Origin: Emticicia sp965283955
GTDB taxonomy: Bacteria > Bacteroidota > Bacteroidia > Cytophagales > Spirosomataceae
DNA length: 64,000 nucleotides
NCBI GenBank assembly: GCA_965283955.1
Contig: CBDIQW010000001.1
Coordinates: forward strand, 5,208,001-5,272,000
Reading direction: 5' to 3'
Part shown: one piece after another, positions 28,042 to 38,070 of the stretch
Numbering within the stretch: the stretch's first letter is position 1
Layout: each line of letters starts with the position of its first letter
The notes under the pieces: generated by a model
Seen by the model: the letters and a program-made list of their open reading frames with translations, nothing else
The model's database searches: none
What the model was told of the DNA's origin: nothing
Position numbers and translations under genes: made by a program

Positions 28042-29060
28042 TTATTTCAATAACTGCTTATTTTCAATTCTATCTTTTGCTGCTATCAGAGCTTGATGTA
28101 ATCTTGCTTCTAACTCTTTTTGGGAGGTAATTCTGTCCAATATTCAGCCACCATAATGCCGTCCTTGTGCATTTCTAATAATTCAATTTGCTCTCTGCTT
28201 GTTTCGGCACACAGTATCAAACCTATTGGAGCATTCTCACCTTCTTGGCGTTCATATCGGTCGAGCCATTTGAGATACAACTCCATTTGCCCTTTATATT
28301 TAGCATGAAATTTATCAATTTTCAATTCAACTGCTACTAATCGTCTTAGTTTTCTATGATAGAATAAGAGGTCTAAATAAAAATCTTCACCATCAATAAT
28401 CATTCTTTTCTGACGTTCTACGAAAGCAAAACCTTTCCCTAACTCCAAGATAAAGAGTTCAAGTTCTTTCAAAATAGCTGATTCCAAATCGTTTTCGAGG
28501 TATCCATCTTTTAAACCCAGAAAATCAAGGAAATATGGGTCTTTAAATAAATATTGGTTTGCTTCATCCGTAACTGGGTTTTGAGAGTTGGCAATAACTG
28601 CTCTCTCAAATGTCTTTGAACTAATTTGTTTTCTCAGCTCCCTTTTACCAAGTCTTTCATTTATGGCTTTTTGAGCATAAAACATTCTTGAGTCATGTGT
28701 TTTGAGGGGTAATAATATCAAAAAATGCGACCAACTCAATTGTCGTGCCAGTGGCACGACAATTTCAAAATCAGTAAACTGCTCTGCAAATTGAAGCATA
28801 CGGCGAAGATTCTTTTCTTCAAAATTTCTGCCATATCGTACTACCAGTTGATGTGATAGTGTCACTACAATTTGTTTACCATATTCCGCTCTTTTATTAT
28901 TAAGATTATAATGATTTATTCTATTACCGACCTGCCAAAACAATAGTGTAACGCCACTATTAACTTGAACAGCTACTTGATGGCGGCTTTTTTCAATAAG
29001 TTGAACAATATCATTAAAAAGTGCTTGTTCAATTGGAGTATTTATAATGTTATCTTTCAT
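28042..29060 (-). CDS. YhcG/DUF1016-type PDDEXK nuclease (3' frameshift)
   Basis: A protein of about 338 residues of the YhcG family. An N-terminal DUF1016 helical part (SRHQVAVQVNSGVTLLFWQVG) is followed by a PDDEXK nuclease core with DFYLDLLFYH and VAVELK (about residues 228-250). The annotated frame stops at 28110, but one extra A in an A5 run gives PPKKELEARLHQALIAAKD and a TAA at 28042, the usual family end. A perfect palindrome lies inside the reading frame at 28738-28764. YhcG-type nucleases occur on mobile elements and in restriction settings. The gene is directly next to the integrase, separated by no bases. Confidence 0.7.
28738..28764. repeat. Palindrome within the yhcG coding region
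   Basis: AATTGTCGTGCCA (28738-28750), one base, then TGGCACGACAATT (28752-28764). It codes for VVPLARQL in frame. A close relative, with the centre changed, sits at 27675-27709 in the yhcG debris, and further short palindromes lie at 27995-28013 and near 28940. Confidence 0.7.
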
Positions 29061-30299
29061 TTAAAGTAAATTTTTAGAGGCTTCATAAAGTTCGTCTTTT
29101 TCAAATGAATCAAAATATACTTGTGTTGTTTTTTCAGATTCGTGTCCCATCATTTCAGAAATCATTGCCAAAGATACACCACTTCGCTTCATTACGGTTG
29201 CGTAGGTATGTCGAGCCACGTAAGTTGTCAAATCGGTTTCAATTCCTGCTAATTTGGCTAACTCCTTTAATTCAGCATTTATTCGTTTTCTGACTTTCTT
29301 CAAACGATTGTCCACCATTACAGGAGTTGTATGTTTCTTTTTGTCTAAAAAGGGGAAAATATAATTATCAGATTTAAATTGTCTATAATAATCAAGAATC
29401 TTAATAGCGGGCTCTAATAACTTAATATCAAATATATCACCTGTTTTAATTCGCTCATAGTGTAGAATACCTTTCGAGTTTATGTCAGACCAAGAAAGAT
29501 TGGCAACATCAATAAAATTCATCCCTGAACAATAATAGCTAAATAAAAAAAAGTTTTTAGCATGAAAGGGATAGCTTCCTTCCTCAACATCAACAGCAAT
29601 TAATTTATATACATCTTCCTTAGTGATAGCACGTTTCTGAGTTTTTGCCTTAAAAGCGGATACTTTAAAATCAAAAAACGGATTGTTTTCCTTTTTTGCA
29701 AATCCATCAGCAATGGCTTTGTTATAAACAGCTCTCATTGTGCGGAAGTATAAACCCATCGAGTTTTCGCCAACACCTCGCTCCCGAAAAAACTGTTCAA
29801 TTTTTCTTAAAAAAGCATGGTTAATTTCGGTAAACGAAAAATCTTTACTTTGAAATCGAGTAAGAATTCTTTTAAGCTCTTTATGAGAGTTTGCATACCC
29901 AACTCTATTAGTGTCGATTAATTTTTGAATCAACTCATCCAAATAACTATGAAAGCTATATTGCTTATTTACGTTTCTATACTTTTGTTGAAATTCATCC
30001 AAACTAAAATCTTTTTCTTCATTCTCTAACTTTAACAAAAGCAATTTTGCTTCATTTTCTTTTTTCTGAATGTTGATTTCAAGTTCTTTGAATTGGGGGT
30101 GTTTCTTTTTGGGACGTTGCTTATTGAAATCCCATAGCTCTTCTGAGCAACTATGACCAACCGATAAGTATTTAACTTTTCGGTCTTTAATGAGGCGAAT
30201 CATAATTGGATGTTCACCATTTTTAAGTAATTTTGACTTGTAGAGAATCGCCTGAGTAGATGACATTTTGGCTATTGAGTTTAAACTCGGTTTAAACAT
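29061..30299 (-). CDS. Tyrosine integrase of element 2
   Basis: A 412-residue recombinase with an arm-binding N-terminus and a catalytic C-terminus: YYCSGMNFIDVANLSW region, Arg363 (YVARHTYAT), His386 (MMGHES) and Tyr395 (TQVYFDSF). It lies 138 bases from the right-hand repeat. It ends exactly where yhcG begins on the minus strand. The AT-rich upstream stretch holds two TTTAAAC repeats near 30290-30320 that may be arm or operator sites. Confidence 0.85.
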   Translation of the reverse strand: MFKPSLNSIAKMSSTQAILYKSKLLKNGEHPIMIRLIKDRKVKYLSVGHSCSEELWDFNKQRPKKKHPQFKELEINIQKKENEAKLLLLKLENEEKDFSLDEFQQKYRNVNKQYSFHSYLDELIQKLIDTNRVGYANSHKELKRILTRFQSKDFSFTEINHAFLRKIEQFFRERGVGENSMGLYFRTMRAVYNKAIADGFAKKENNPFFDFKVSAFKAKTQKRAITKEDVYKLIAVDVEEGSYPFHAKNFFLFSYYCSGMNFIDVANLSWSDINSKGILHYERIKTGDIFDIKLLEPAIKILDYYRQFKSDNYIFPFLDKKKHTTPVMVDNRLKKVRKRINAELKELAKLAGIETDLTTYVARHTYATVMKRSGVSLAMISEMMGHESEKTTQVYFDSFEKDELYEASKNLL

Positions 30300-30437
30300 G
30301 GTTTAAACATGGTTTAAACAAATGTAGTAAAAAATAGCAATTCAATGCAAATGAAAGAAAATAGAAATATATTTAAAATGCTAATAGTCAACCATTTACG
30401 AATAAATGAAATTATAAGAAAATAAAATGACACCTTT

Positions 30438-30548
30438 CTGTTAATCAGAGGGTCGCTGGTTCGAGCCCAGCTTCGGGAGCAAGTTATAAGCCTTATAATC
30501 AGCTGATTATAAGGCTTTTTTTATTGTCAAAATTCTGTTTTATAAAAA
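30438..30548. repeat. Direct repeat copy 2 (att site, 111 bp)
   Basis: Identical to 21455-21565. The tRNA-Asn 3' half (30438-30481) and its terminator hairpin (30488-30517 plus T's) are included. Upstream of CTGTTAA the copy 2 bases (CACCTTT) no longer pair with the anticodon stem, unlike copy 1. Confidence 0.9.
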
Positions 30549-30599
30549 GTGTGCATACAAGTGTACATTCAACCCAAGAGTTAGAAATATTATCCTCAA

Positions 30600-31660
30600 C
30601 CCTTATGCCGCAGCCATTCTTGATGGGAGATACCCTTGATTATGATTATTCCATTCCATTTGCGGAGTCTTACCTTTGAGAGCTGAATGAGACCTGCCAA
30701 AGTTATAAGAGTTCCACCGCAGCGGCGGCTCGCCAAGTGTCCAAATCTTTTTGCACTTCTGGTATGGTTTAAATACTTTTAAGTTTAAACATTCGGTTCT
30801 GATAGTTCCATTGAGTCTTTCAACAAATCCATTTTGCATAGGTTTTCCAGTGTTGAGTAGAACGAATTTTAATCTCATTGTTCTTATAAAATTTTTCCAT
30901 TTGCTTACTAAGCAACTCAGGTCTATTGTCACACCTGATATATTGAGGCTTACCATAGTTATCAATCAAGTGCTTCAAAGACACCACTAAGGCTTTGGAT
31001 TTATAGGATGATTTGTCATCTACCAACAAACATTTTCTACTATACTCGTCCATCACATTGAGTATGCGTGTTTTGTTTTCTGCCACCACATCATCACTAA
31101 GAAAACCTAACGACCAGCCTTGATTAACCTTTTTAGCTGCAAGCGTATTGGGCAGGGTCGCCCGTGCGATTATCTTTTTTGATTTTCTTTACGCTTTTGA
31201 GATACTCTTAAATTGAGTTTCAACCTCTTGTAGTTACGTTAAACTAACTGTTTGCTCCATGTTCGTCCTTCTAACCGAAGTGTTCCATACAACAAACCAA
31301 AGCCCCTGTTTACATGGAGTATGCTTAATTGCTTCAATTCAGCTTGAATTTGTTCATCTTCATTGACTCGTTAGTGTTTGTAATACATTGTTTCTCTGCG
31401 TTGCCCCAAAATCACCGTATTTGTTTCGCATCGGCGATCCGATTCCAATTATAGAACGTTGCCGTGGATATGCCATGCTCTCGGCAAACTTTTTCAATTG
31501 ATTGCTCTTTGCCGATGCTATTCAATATAGACACGATTTGAGACTCGCTAAATTTACCGCACGGCCTCGTTTGTTTCATTGATTTACCATTTTAAAGTGA
31601 AAATTAAGAAATTTTCTCTATTTTTAAATGGTTACGATATTAGTGGACAGGACAAGAAAG
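30600..31660 (-). mobile_element. Decayed IS3-family element
   Basis: On the minus strand the first frame starts at 31579 and reads MKQTRPCGKFSESQIVSIL with IEKVCREHGISTATFYNW, an IS3-type OrfA HTH. Further on, broken frames give transposase core pieces such as TRILNVMDEYSRKCLLVDD and GFVERLNGTIRTECLNLKVF (about 30820-31089). At least three frame changes and lost codons show it is dead. The element lies immediately right of att copy 2. Ends and target repeats are not clear. Confidence 0.65.
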
Positions 31661-32065
31661 TGATGTATATATACATATAAGTCTGTTTAAGTTTTAAAAA
31701 TAAAGAATAGTAATTTTCTTTGTGTATTCGGGTCTATAAATTTGGTATTATCTTTTTTTTTATTTAAGTTTAAATAAAATGTGGTTTTGTACAGGTTAAA
31801 AAAAAAAAAACTTCAATAATTCTTGTTTTAGTATAATTTTTGTAAGTTTTTAATTATATGTGTGCTTATTTAGTAAAAATAAGCATACTTTTGTGTATCA
31901 AATAAGTAGAACTATCATAAAAATATTTGATAGAAATAATCAGCACTAAATGAAAAATGAGAGGTCTCAGAAAATATTGTATTATAGTTTTTGAACTTCA
32001 AGTAACTAAACTTTTATTGGTAAATTGATCAATCGAATAGCCTCATTCCAAATATAATTAATTAC
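31661..32065. other. Intergenic: IS remnant to cpsB
   Basis: About 400 bases without a supported gene. It holds an A13 run (31798-31810) and TACTTTTG at 31886-31893, which fits the Bacteroidetes -7 consensus TAnnTTTG. No matching -33 box is clear, so the promoter call is weak. No RNA gene is recognised. Confidence 0.35.
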
Positions 32066-32803
32066 ATGCTAACCTTTTTTAGAAAATCCCCTAAATTAAC
32101 TTTTGCAGAAATGCTTAAAGTTGATATTCATTCTCATCTTATTCCAGGTATTGATGATGGTAGCCCTGATTTAGAAACAAGTATTAACTTTTTGATTAAC
32201 TTATCGGAGCTTGGCTATGAAAAAGTCGTCACTACACCACATATAATGACTGATTTGTATCCAAATGATAGTACTATCATACGTAATGGGTTAGCTCAGT
32301 TGAAAGAAGAAGTAAAAAAAAGAAATATTAAAATTGAAATTGAGGTCGCCGCAGAATATTTTTTGGATTCTCACTTTGAACGATTGATTATCGAAAATGA
32401 TATCCTGCATTTTGGACCTAAAAAATATGTGCTTTTCGAGATGTCATTTATTTCTCCTTCTCCTAATTTTGAAGAAACTATTTTCAATTTGCTTACAAAA
32501 GGCTATACGCCAATCTTAGCTCACCCAGAACGCTACAACTACTGGCATGAAAACAATAAGGTTTTTCCGCATATTAGAGAATTGGGGTGTTTAATGCAGA
32601 TAAATATTCCATCCCTATTAGGATATTACGGAAAACCTACAAAAAACTTAGCTTATAGCCTTATTAAAGCAGGTCTTATTGATTTTTTAGGAACGGATAT
32701 GCACCATGATAGACACTTAAAATTGTTGAATGAGGGTAAGTATGATTCTGATATACATAAGACTCTGGATAAATATCCATTTAAAAACTTCAGTCTTTTG
32801 TAA
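32066..32803 (+). CDS. CpsB/YwqE-type tyrosine phosphatase
   Basis: A 245-residue PHP-domain protein. The metal-binding pattern is plain: DIHSHLIPGIDDGS (His-x-His), TPHIM, HPERYNYW near residue 155, and GTDMHHDRH at the C-terminus. Such phosphatases remove phosphate from the tyrosine cluster of the BY-kinase (Wzc-type) and set polysaccharide chain length. The kinase is at the other end of the locus (60938-63333). The first-codon ATG at 32066 gives an 18-residue leader. A better start may be the second Met, MLKVDIHSH. Confidence 0.8.
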   Translation: MLTFFRKSPKLTFAEMLKVDIHSHLIPGIDDGSPDLETSINFLINLSELGYEKVVTTPHIMTDLYPNDSTIIRNGLAQLKEEVKKRNIKIEIEVAAEYFLDSHFERLIIENDILHFGPKKYVLFEMSFISPSPNFEETIFNLLTKGYTPILAHPERYNYWHENNKVFPHIRELGCLMQINIPSLLGYYGKPTKNLAYSLIKAGLIDFLGTDMHHDRHLKLLNEGKYDSDIHKTLDKYPFKNFSLL

Positions 32804-32812
32804 AAAAAAATA

Positions 32813-32836
32813 GCGGGTTTTAAACCCGCCTTTTTT
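32813..32836. terminator. Terminator between cpsB and the priming transferase
   Basis: GCGGGTTTTAAACCCGC (32813-32829) folds into a 7- to 8-bp stem and is followed by T's. It is preceded by A's, so it can end transcripts from both sides of this convergent pair. Confidence 0.75.
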
Positions 32837-32896
32837 ATTTTCCCCCATACAATATTAAACTGTATGTTATGTTGTTACTGAAGTTCGCAATCAAAA

Positions 32897-34285
32897 TTAA
32901 TAAGCCATCATATCTCCTTTTACCATACTATAAAGCGTCATAACGATCACTTTAAGATCAAGCTATGGACTCCAATTTTCGATATACCATATATCAAACT
33001 CTACACGCTTTTTCATCATAAAAATATCACTTGTTTCGCCTCGATAGCCATTAACTTGTGTCAGCCTGTGATACCTGGTTTTACGAGGTGTCTAAGTAAA
33101 TAATTATCGATTTGTTCTTTACTTTCGATACTGTGCTGAACTGCGTGTGGTCGTGCAAGTCAATTATCGACATATTACCCCATAAAACATTAAAAAACTG
33201 TGGTAATTCATCAAAATTGGTTTTTCGCAAAAATGCTCCAACTCTTGTAACTCTTGAATCATTTTTAACCGTTTGATTAAATTTTCCATTATCCTTTACG
33301 GTAGTTGCATTATGAACCATAGAACGAAATTTGATACATTTGAATGCTACCCCATTTTTTCCCATCGATCTTGTATGTAAAATACTGGTCCTTTTGAGTC
33401 AAGTTTTATGGCAATGGCGATAATTGGAAATAACCAACTAAAAACAAAGATGAATAGAAGGGATGTAAAGACTACATCTGCGATGTTCTTCATCATATAC
33501 CAATGAAACTCTTCGAGCGGTTCTTCACGCACAGAAATAATGGGTAAATGCCCAAAAATATCCATTTTAAACTTGCTCGAAAAAAACTGAAAATATTCAG
33601 GAATGATCTTAGTTCTGATGGCATATTTATCAGCAATGGCCAATATCTTTTTACTTTAGTAGTATCATATTCGGCTAAACTTATAATAATTTCATCTACT
33701 TTAAATTCGTCGATAATTTTTTCAAGTTCGGCAGTCGTACCTCTGTATTTACCATTCAAATGGTGTGGTTGATAATCTTCAATAAAACCAATCGGATTGT
33801 ACCCAAACTGTTTGTTGCTTAATGCCGTATTATAAAATGCCATTCCTTGATCGCCACTACCAATAATTAGCAGATTTTTAATGTCCTTTCCAGTTACCCA
33901 GTTATAAAGCTTCCATTGCTTCAAAAAATATTTCTTGAATGCCAAGATAAGTGTCAAGAACAAAACATAATACAGAGCTAAAGTTCAGAACATAGATGTG
34001 ATCATTAATTGTAAAATAGATAAAACCAACTGCGATTAGTTGAAATAAGACATTCGGTACCATAACTAATAACTCTTCAACAAAAGTAGTGGTACGGAAA
34101 TCATCATACAAATTGGTATATTTACTCGTGAAATACCAAATAAATACCAAAATTATTGGTATCAGTATTTGATTATTATCCATCGGTTTGTGACTCATTA
34201 GCATTGCTAAATAGTATGAACCACATAACAGAATAAGATCAAATGCCAATCGTTGCTGTCGGTTTTTAGTTATAAGTGTTTTCAT
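32897..34285 (-). pseudogene. Polyprenyl-phosphate sugar-1-phosphate transferase (WcaJ-type), heavily broken
   Basis: The full protein would be about 463 residues. N-terminal membrane helices and a CoA-binding-like domain (LLIIGSGDQGMAFYNTAL) precede a bacterial sugar transferase domain (KCIKFRSMVHNA, TNFDELPQFFNVLWGNMS). The frame changes near 33955, near 33640 (A5 run), near 33360 and near 33160. Near 33063 the WAQVNG motif is lost to TGA, and TGG is TAG in NWSP(W)LDL (about 32968). Five or more lesions, two of them stop codons, suggest true decay. Such enzymes start repeat-unit assembly on undecaprenyl phosphate, so a substitute should exist elsewhere. Confidence 0.7.
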
Positions 34286-34356
34286 GATAATTTAGTTAAA
34301 TGTGCTTATGATTCTTTGGGCAAAAGTTTTTAGACTTACTATACTTAATTTGATGT

Positions 34357-35946
34357 TTATTTACAATACTCTTTGCCAGGGAGTTCAAAACTCCATAACT
34401 GTTTATCTACCAAATAATTCTTTTGTACATAAGGCCAAGTTACACCTCCATCTGTACTTCCTCTCATATCATATTGTTTACCAAGCTGCATTCTATATGT
34501 TCTAACTTTTCTGTTAAATCTCGTAAGTACACCCACATCTCTCCACGCATTTTTGTCAGGTTCGCTGTACTGTACTCTCATTTGTGCGGGTAATCCTGCT
34601 TCATCAAGAATTTTTCCTTGTGGACAAACCACTTTTATATCGAGTTCAATAAATTTGGGGGCGGACAATTTACTGAGGTCTAATGACAAGTTATTGGTGC
34701 CACATATTGGTAAAGCAGCCGATTCAACTATAAAAACTTTGTTATTACCGCCGTAGTAATTATTGTAATCAAATATTCTAAACTTCACATTTTCGGCTAC
34801 CCTTGGTATAAAGTTGATTGAGGCAATTGCCCCATTGTTGAGTGATATGTAATAATCTTTAATTAGTTGATTATTGCTGGCATCAACTAATTGTGCATAA
34901 TAAGCAATGTCTAAATCTTTCAAATCACTTTTGATAGTGTAAGAAGGGCCAACCCTACAAATATTTCGTTTCCAACCAATAATCCAGTAAGTAAGATGAG
35001 GCATCTCAAATGTTACTCCTAATTTGCCGGTCTGACTATCTTTTTCTATGGCAAGCTCTGCTTCTTCTTTCCAGATTCCAGTATCAGTATCATAGCTGAA
35101 GAGTGTCAATTTATCTTTTTCAGCAATACTTTTGTTGGTAATTGGATTTAAAATGGTATTATTAACGTCTAAATTAACCTTCAATGGAACACTAAACTTT
35201 TTTATGATTTCGTGGTTTTGTGTGCTCATTTCAATCGAAACTCCGCCCGCTGTTTGATAAAAATCGAAAGGTTCGGCTAAAGGTTTGTTGTTTTTATCAA
35301 CTGGATTAGTAGCCACACCTCCAGCTGGTAAATAAGCTTTCGAGTTTTTGCTATTAAAATGATTAATGGTTACATCAATTACTCCTTTTACATTTTCATT
35401 ATTGGCAGTTAGAAATCCAATATTGTCAGGAATGGTTAACTGTATTTTTTCCGTGTTATTGAATGACTGTACCTCTAGCTTTTTCGATTTTGTTATATCC
35501 AATACAAGTTGGTTGGCATTGGCATTTCCTGCTACATTTCGTTGGGTAAAACCAAAATAAAAACTATAGTTGCTGGTATTTGTGAAAGTAACATCTTTGA
35601 TGATTTTAGTGTAGTCTTTTGCTTCAGCCACCAAAGTGATTTTAATAGGATTACTGCTACTCGGTACGAACTCGGGTGATACGGCTAATATCAATACACC
35701 TTCTTTGCTAATTTTAAAATTCTTTGTGTTTAAGTTGGTGACAATCTTGTCGGCATCTTTGCCAACAACTTGAAAGTTCAAATCTGAAGGTAATTTCCCC
35801 CCATTAGGCAATGAAAATTGCACTCTAATGGTAGCTTTATCAAGCGGTTCTTTGAATCCCAATACAAATCCGTCGAGCGGATTTGTACATGAGATCATCA
35901 ACAACGATACAAACAGTAATCCTATGTATAACTTTTTAGCATACAT
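34357..35946 (-). CDS. Large lipoprotein of unknown function
   Basis: A 529-residue lipoprotein. The signal peptide ends in a lipobox LLMISC (Cys20), so it is anchored in a membrane, most likely the outer one. The rest is beta-rich, with Ig-like spacing (IRVQFSLPNGGKLPSDLNFQVVGKD). I do not recognise a family. It lies 60 bases before the next barrel gene in the same direction, and the pair may be co-transcribed. Confidence 0.6.
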   Translation of the reverse strand: MYAKKLYIGLLFVSLLMISCTNPLDGFVLGFKEPLDKATIRVQFSLPNGGKLPSDLNFQVVGKDADKIVTNLNTKNFKISKEGVLILAVSPEFVPSSSNPIKITLVAEAKDYTKIIKDVTFTNTSNYSFYFGFTQRNVAGNANANQLVLDITKSKKLEVQSFNNTEKIQLTIPDNIGFLTANNENVKGVIDVTINHFNSKNSKAYLPAGGVATNPVDKNNKPLAEPFDFYQTAGGVSIEMSTQNHEIIKKFSVPLKVNLDVNNTILNPITNKSIAEKDKLTLFSYDTDTGIWKEEAELAIEKDSQTGKLGVTFEMPHLTYWIIGWKRNICRVGPSYTIKSDLKDLDIAYYAQLVDASNNQLIKDYYISLNNGAIASINFIPRVAENVKFRIFDYNNYYGGNNKVFIVESAALPICGTNNLSLDLSKLSAPKFIELDIKVVCPQGKILDEAGLPAQMRVQYSEPDKNAWRDVGVLTRFNRKVRTYRMQLGKQYDMRGSTDGGVTWPYVQKNYLVDKQLWSFELPGKEYCK

Positions 35947-36005
35947 GGCAATTTATTTAGAGTTAACGGCTATTAACTTTGAATCATTTTCAAAGCCTTG
36001 TTTAT

Positions 36006-36746
36006 TCAAAAGTTTATTTTAATTTTTTTAAGGGGGTACGTGTTATATCTCACTTGGAAGCCAATGTATGGATAATAGCTGTATCCTTTCATATTTGCTT
36101 CAATTTTCTTCATTTCGTCGTCAATGGTAGTGGTTTCTAAAAAACCTTCATAGATCAGTTTTAGTTTTGGACTTCCCATGTAGGCAAACCCCATATCAAA
36201 ACCAAATCCAAGGCGGTTTTTCATGATACTCCTTCCAAAACCGAATCCAAGATATGGTCGAAGTGCATTCCACTTCATGCCAAAGTTGATATTTCCAAAA
36301 TCATCGCTCGCAATCTGAAGGCCTCCTAAATTCAAGCCTGAAGCTGAACTAAATGCGACCTGATACTGCTGAATAATTTCATAACTTAAACCACCAGTTA
36401 GTCTAAAGATCTTTTTTTTAAATGGATAATAATCGGCAAAACCACTCAGTACTAATGTTTTTATATCAGGAAAAATATCAACACTGGTTCCTTTATCCAT
36501 TTTAATATTTTGGGCTTTTTGAAAAGCCAAATAATTAAGGCCAATTCTTAAACCAAGACTTGGTTTTTCTTTCAACTTAAAACTCACTTCTGTTCCGTAT
36601 CCTCTGCTCGAAAGATTCACCGAAAAACTTCTTGGAATATAAGATGATATTGTATCATTCTTAACGCTCGCTTTGACTGGTTTCGAACTTAGTAGTAAGG
36701 ATAAACTAACAACTATCGCATACAGAATTGGTTTAAAATACATCAT
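36006..36746 (-). CDS. Outer-membrane beta-barrel protein
   Basis: A 246-residue protein with a signal peptide ending near KPVKA and repeated amphipathic strands (RGYGTEVSFKLKEKPSLGLRIGLNYLAF, LSGFADYYPF, PYLGFGFGRS). The C-terminus ends in FQVRYNTYPLKKIKINF. Its size fits an 8-strand barrel. Its partner may be the lipoprotein at 34357-35946. Confidence 0.6.
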   Translation of the reverse strand: MMYFKPILYAIVVSLSLLLSSKPVKASVKNDTISSYIPRSFSVNLSSRGYGTEVSFKLKEKPSLGLRIGLNYLAFQKAQNIKMDKGTSVDIFPDIKTLVLSGFADYYPFKKKIFRLTGGLSYEIIQQYQVAFSSASGLNLGGLQIASDDFGNINFGMKWNALRPYLGFGFGRSIMKNRLGFGFDMGFAYMGSPKLKLIYEGFLETTTIDDEMKKIEANMKGYSYYPYIGFQVRYNTYPLKKIKINF

Positions 36747-37094
36747 GGTCGATAAGAGTTAATTTTGATACCATTCAACAATTTTTTGCTTTTCAATGCA
36801 TCTGATATTCAAATATCCTTCTTTTTTAGTTAAAATTAAAAACAAAAAATAACATTTCCATCATTTATTTATTGATCGGTATCTACTTTATGAAGATTCT
36901 TTATTTTATTATAGAAGTTAAAGATATATTCAAATTTCTGTCAAGGCATTAGAATTTTAATGATAATTTTATCGCAAGAAGTTTGAAAATAATATATAAA
37001 GTCTATAACTTTATCACTATAGGCCACGAAGCTATTTTTACGTAGATCTTTGAGTTAGGCACAACTCCTTTCAATTTGCAAAACATATATATTA
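36747..37094. other. Divergent intergenic region
   Basis: About 350 AT-rich bases between the minus-strand barrel gene and the plus-strand DUF2279 gene. It should contain both promoters, but I cannot point to a clear pair of boxes. No RNA gene or repeat is seen. Confidence 0.4.
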
Positions 37095-38014
37095 ATGACT
37101 CAAAACTTTAAAATCTTATTTCTATTTACTTTTTGGGTGCAGAGCTATTCTTTTGCTCATTCCCAAACAACAGATTCAACTCGTATTGAAGCCGACTCAG
37201 CTACTAAATCTCATGTGTATCCTAAGCGTTTAGCTATAGTTGGCGGTGTTACGGTTTTTACCTACGGATATGTATATTATTATATGAAAACCCAAGCTTG
37301 GTGGAAAGAGAACCCCGTTGATTTTCACTTTGATGGAGGTCGAGATAAAAAATATGCTCGTGGGCACGATAAAATGGGCCATTTCTTTTTGGGATCTTTT
37401 GTATCAGATAGGATGGGGGCCTTATTGAGGTGGAGTGGGGTAGAAGAAAATAAAGCTGCACTCTATGGGGCTTTGTGGAGTTCGGCTACTCAGTTTATTG
37501 TGGAAGTAAAAGATGGGTATGCACCTACTTACGGCTTTAGCTGGCGAGATGCTACATGGGGAAGTTTGGGTTGCTTTTATCCATATCTCAAATCAAAAAG
37601 TCGTTTTTTTTCCAATACCGAAGTAAAGTTTTCGTATTTTCCACGAGAATATGGCTACCAATCATTGACCCTACCGTTCGGAAACGTACCGCAACTTGGC
37701 ACGATGATTATATTAACCAGACCTATTGGTTTTCGGTGAACATCAAAAATAATGTGCGAGCATTGAAAGATACCAAATTTCCTGATTGGCTGAATTTGGC
37801 AGTAGGAGCGAGCCTCGACCAATATACCGATGGCTTTGGACAGGGAAACCGACAGTGGTATCTGGCATTAGATATTGATACCAAGCGTTTATTCAAACCA
37901 AAAAAACTATTCTGGAAAACCGTGGTTAATTCGATGGTCAATATCAAAATACCTGCACCAGCTATTCAGTTTGGCCGAAATGTGCCTTTTAAATTTTATC
38001 CGATTTATTATTAA
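37095..38014 (+). CDS. DUF2279 (YfiM-type) membrane/periplasmic protein (frameshifted)
   Basis: About 305 residues if bridged. A signal peptide (FTFWVQSYSFAHSQ) is followed by a hydrophobic stretch at YPKRLAIVGGVTVFTYGYVYYYM. The family block reads GHDKMGHFFLGSFVSDRMG and EVKDGYAPTYGFSWRDATWGSLG, typical of DUF2279. The frame changes near 37665-37690; the second frame reads ATWHDDYINQTYWFSVNIKNN and ends FKFYPIYY. It is the only plus-strand gene between the barrel and the sugar genes. A degenerate copy of its last 240 bases lies at 40362-40589. Confidence 0.65.
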
Positions 38015-38027
38015 GCTGAGTATAAAA

Positions 38028-38063
38028 AAACAGCGATAGTTGTTTTGACTATCGCTGTTTTTA
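38028..38063. terminator. Terminator between the DUF2279 gene and gmd
   Basis: AAACAGCGATAGT (38028-38040) pairs perfectly with ACTATCGCTGTTT (38048-38060) across a 7-base loop. A's precede and T's follow it. It serves both convergent genes. Confidence 0.8.
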
Positions 38064-38070
38064 AAGATGT

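Larger units (their letters stand above)
21455..30548. mobile_element. Element 2: 9-kb integrative element between tRNA-Asn repeats
   Basis: Bounded by two perfect 111-bp direct repeats, 8,983 bases apart. All genes except fragments read on the minus strand. They comprise an integrase next to the right repeat, a YhcG nuclease, a secreted cargo protein, an unknown 413-residue protein, an excisionase, a coiled-coil protein, a RepA-like ATPase, a small HTH, an RHH protein and a small membrane protein. No relaxase or conjugation genes are seen, so it is at most mobilisable. Confidence 0.8.
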
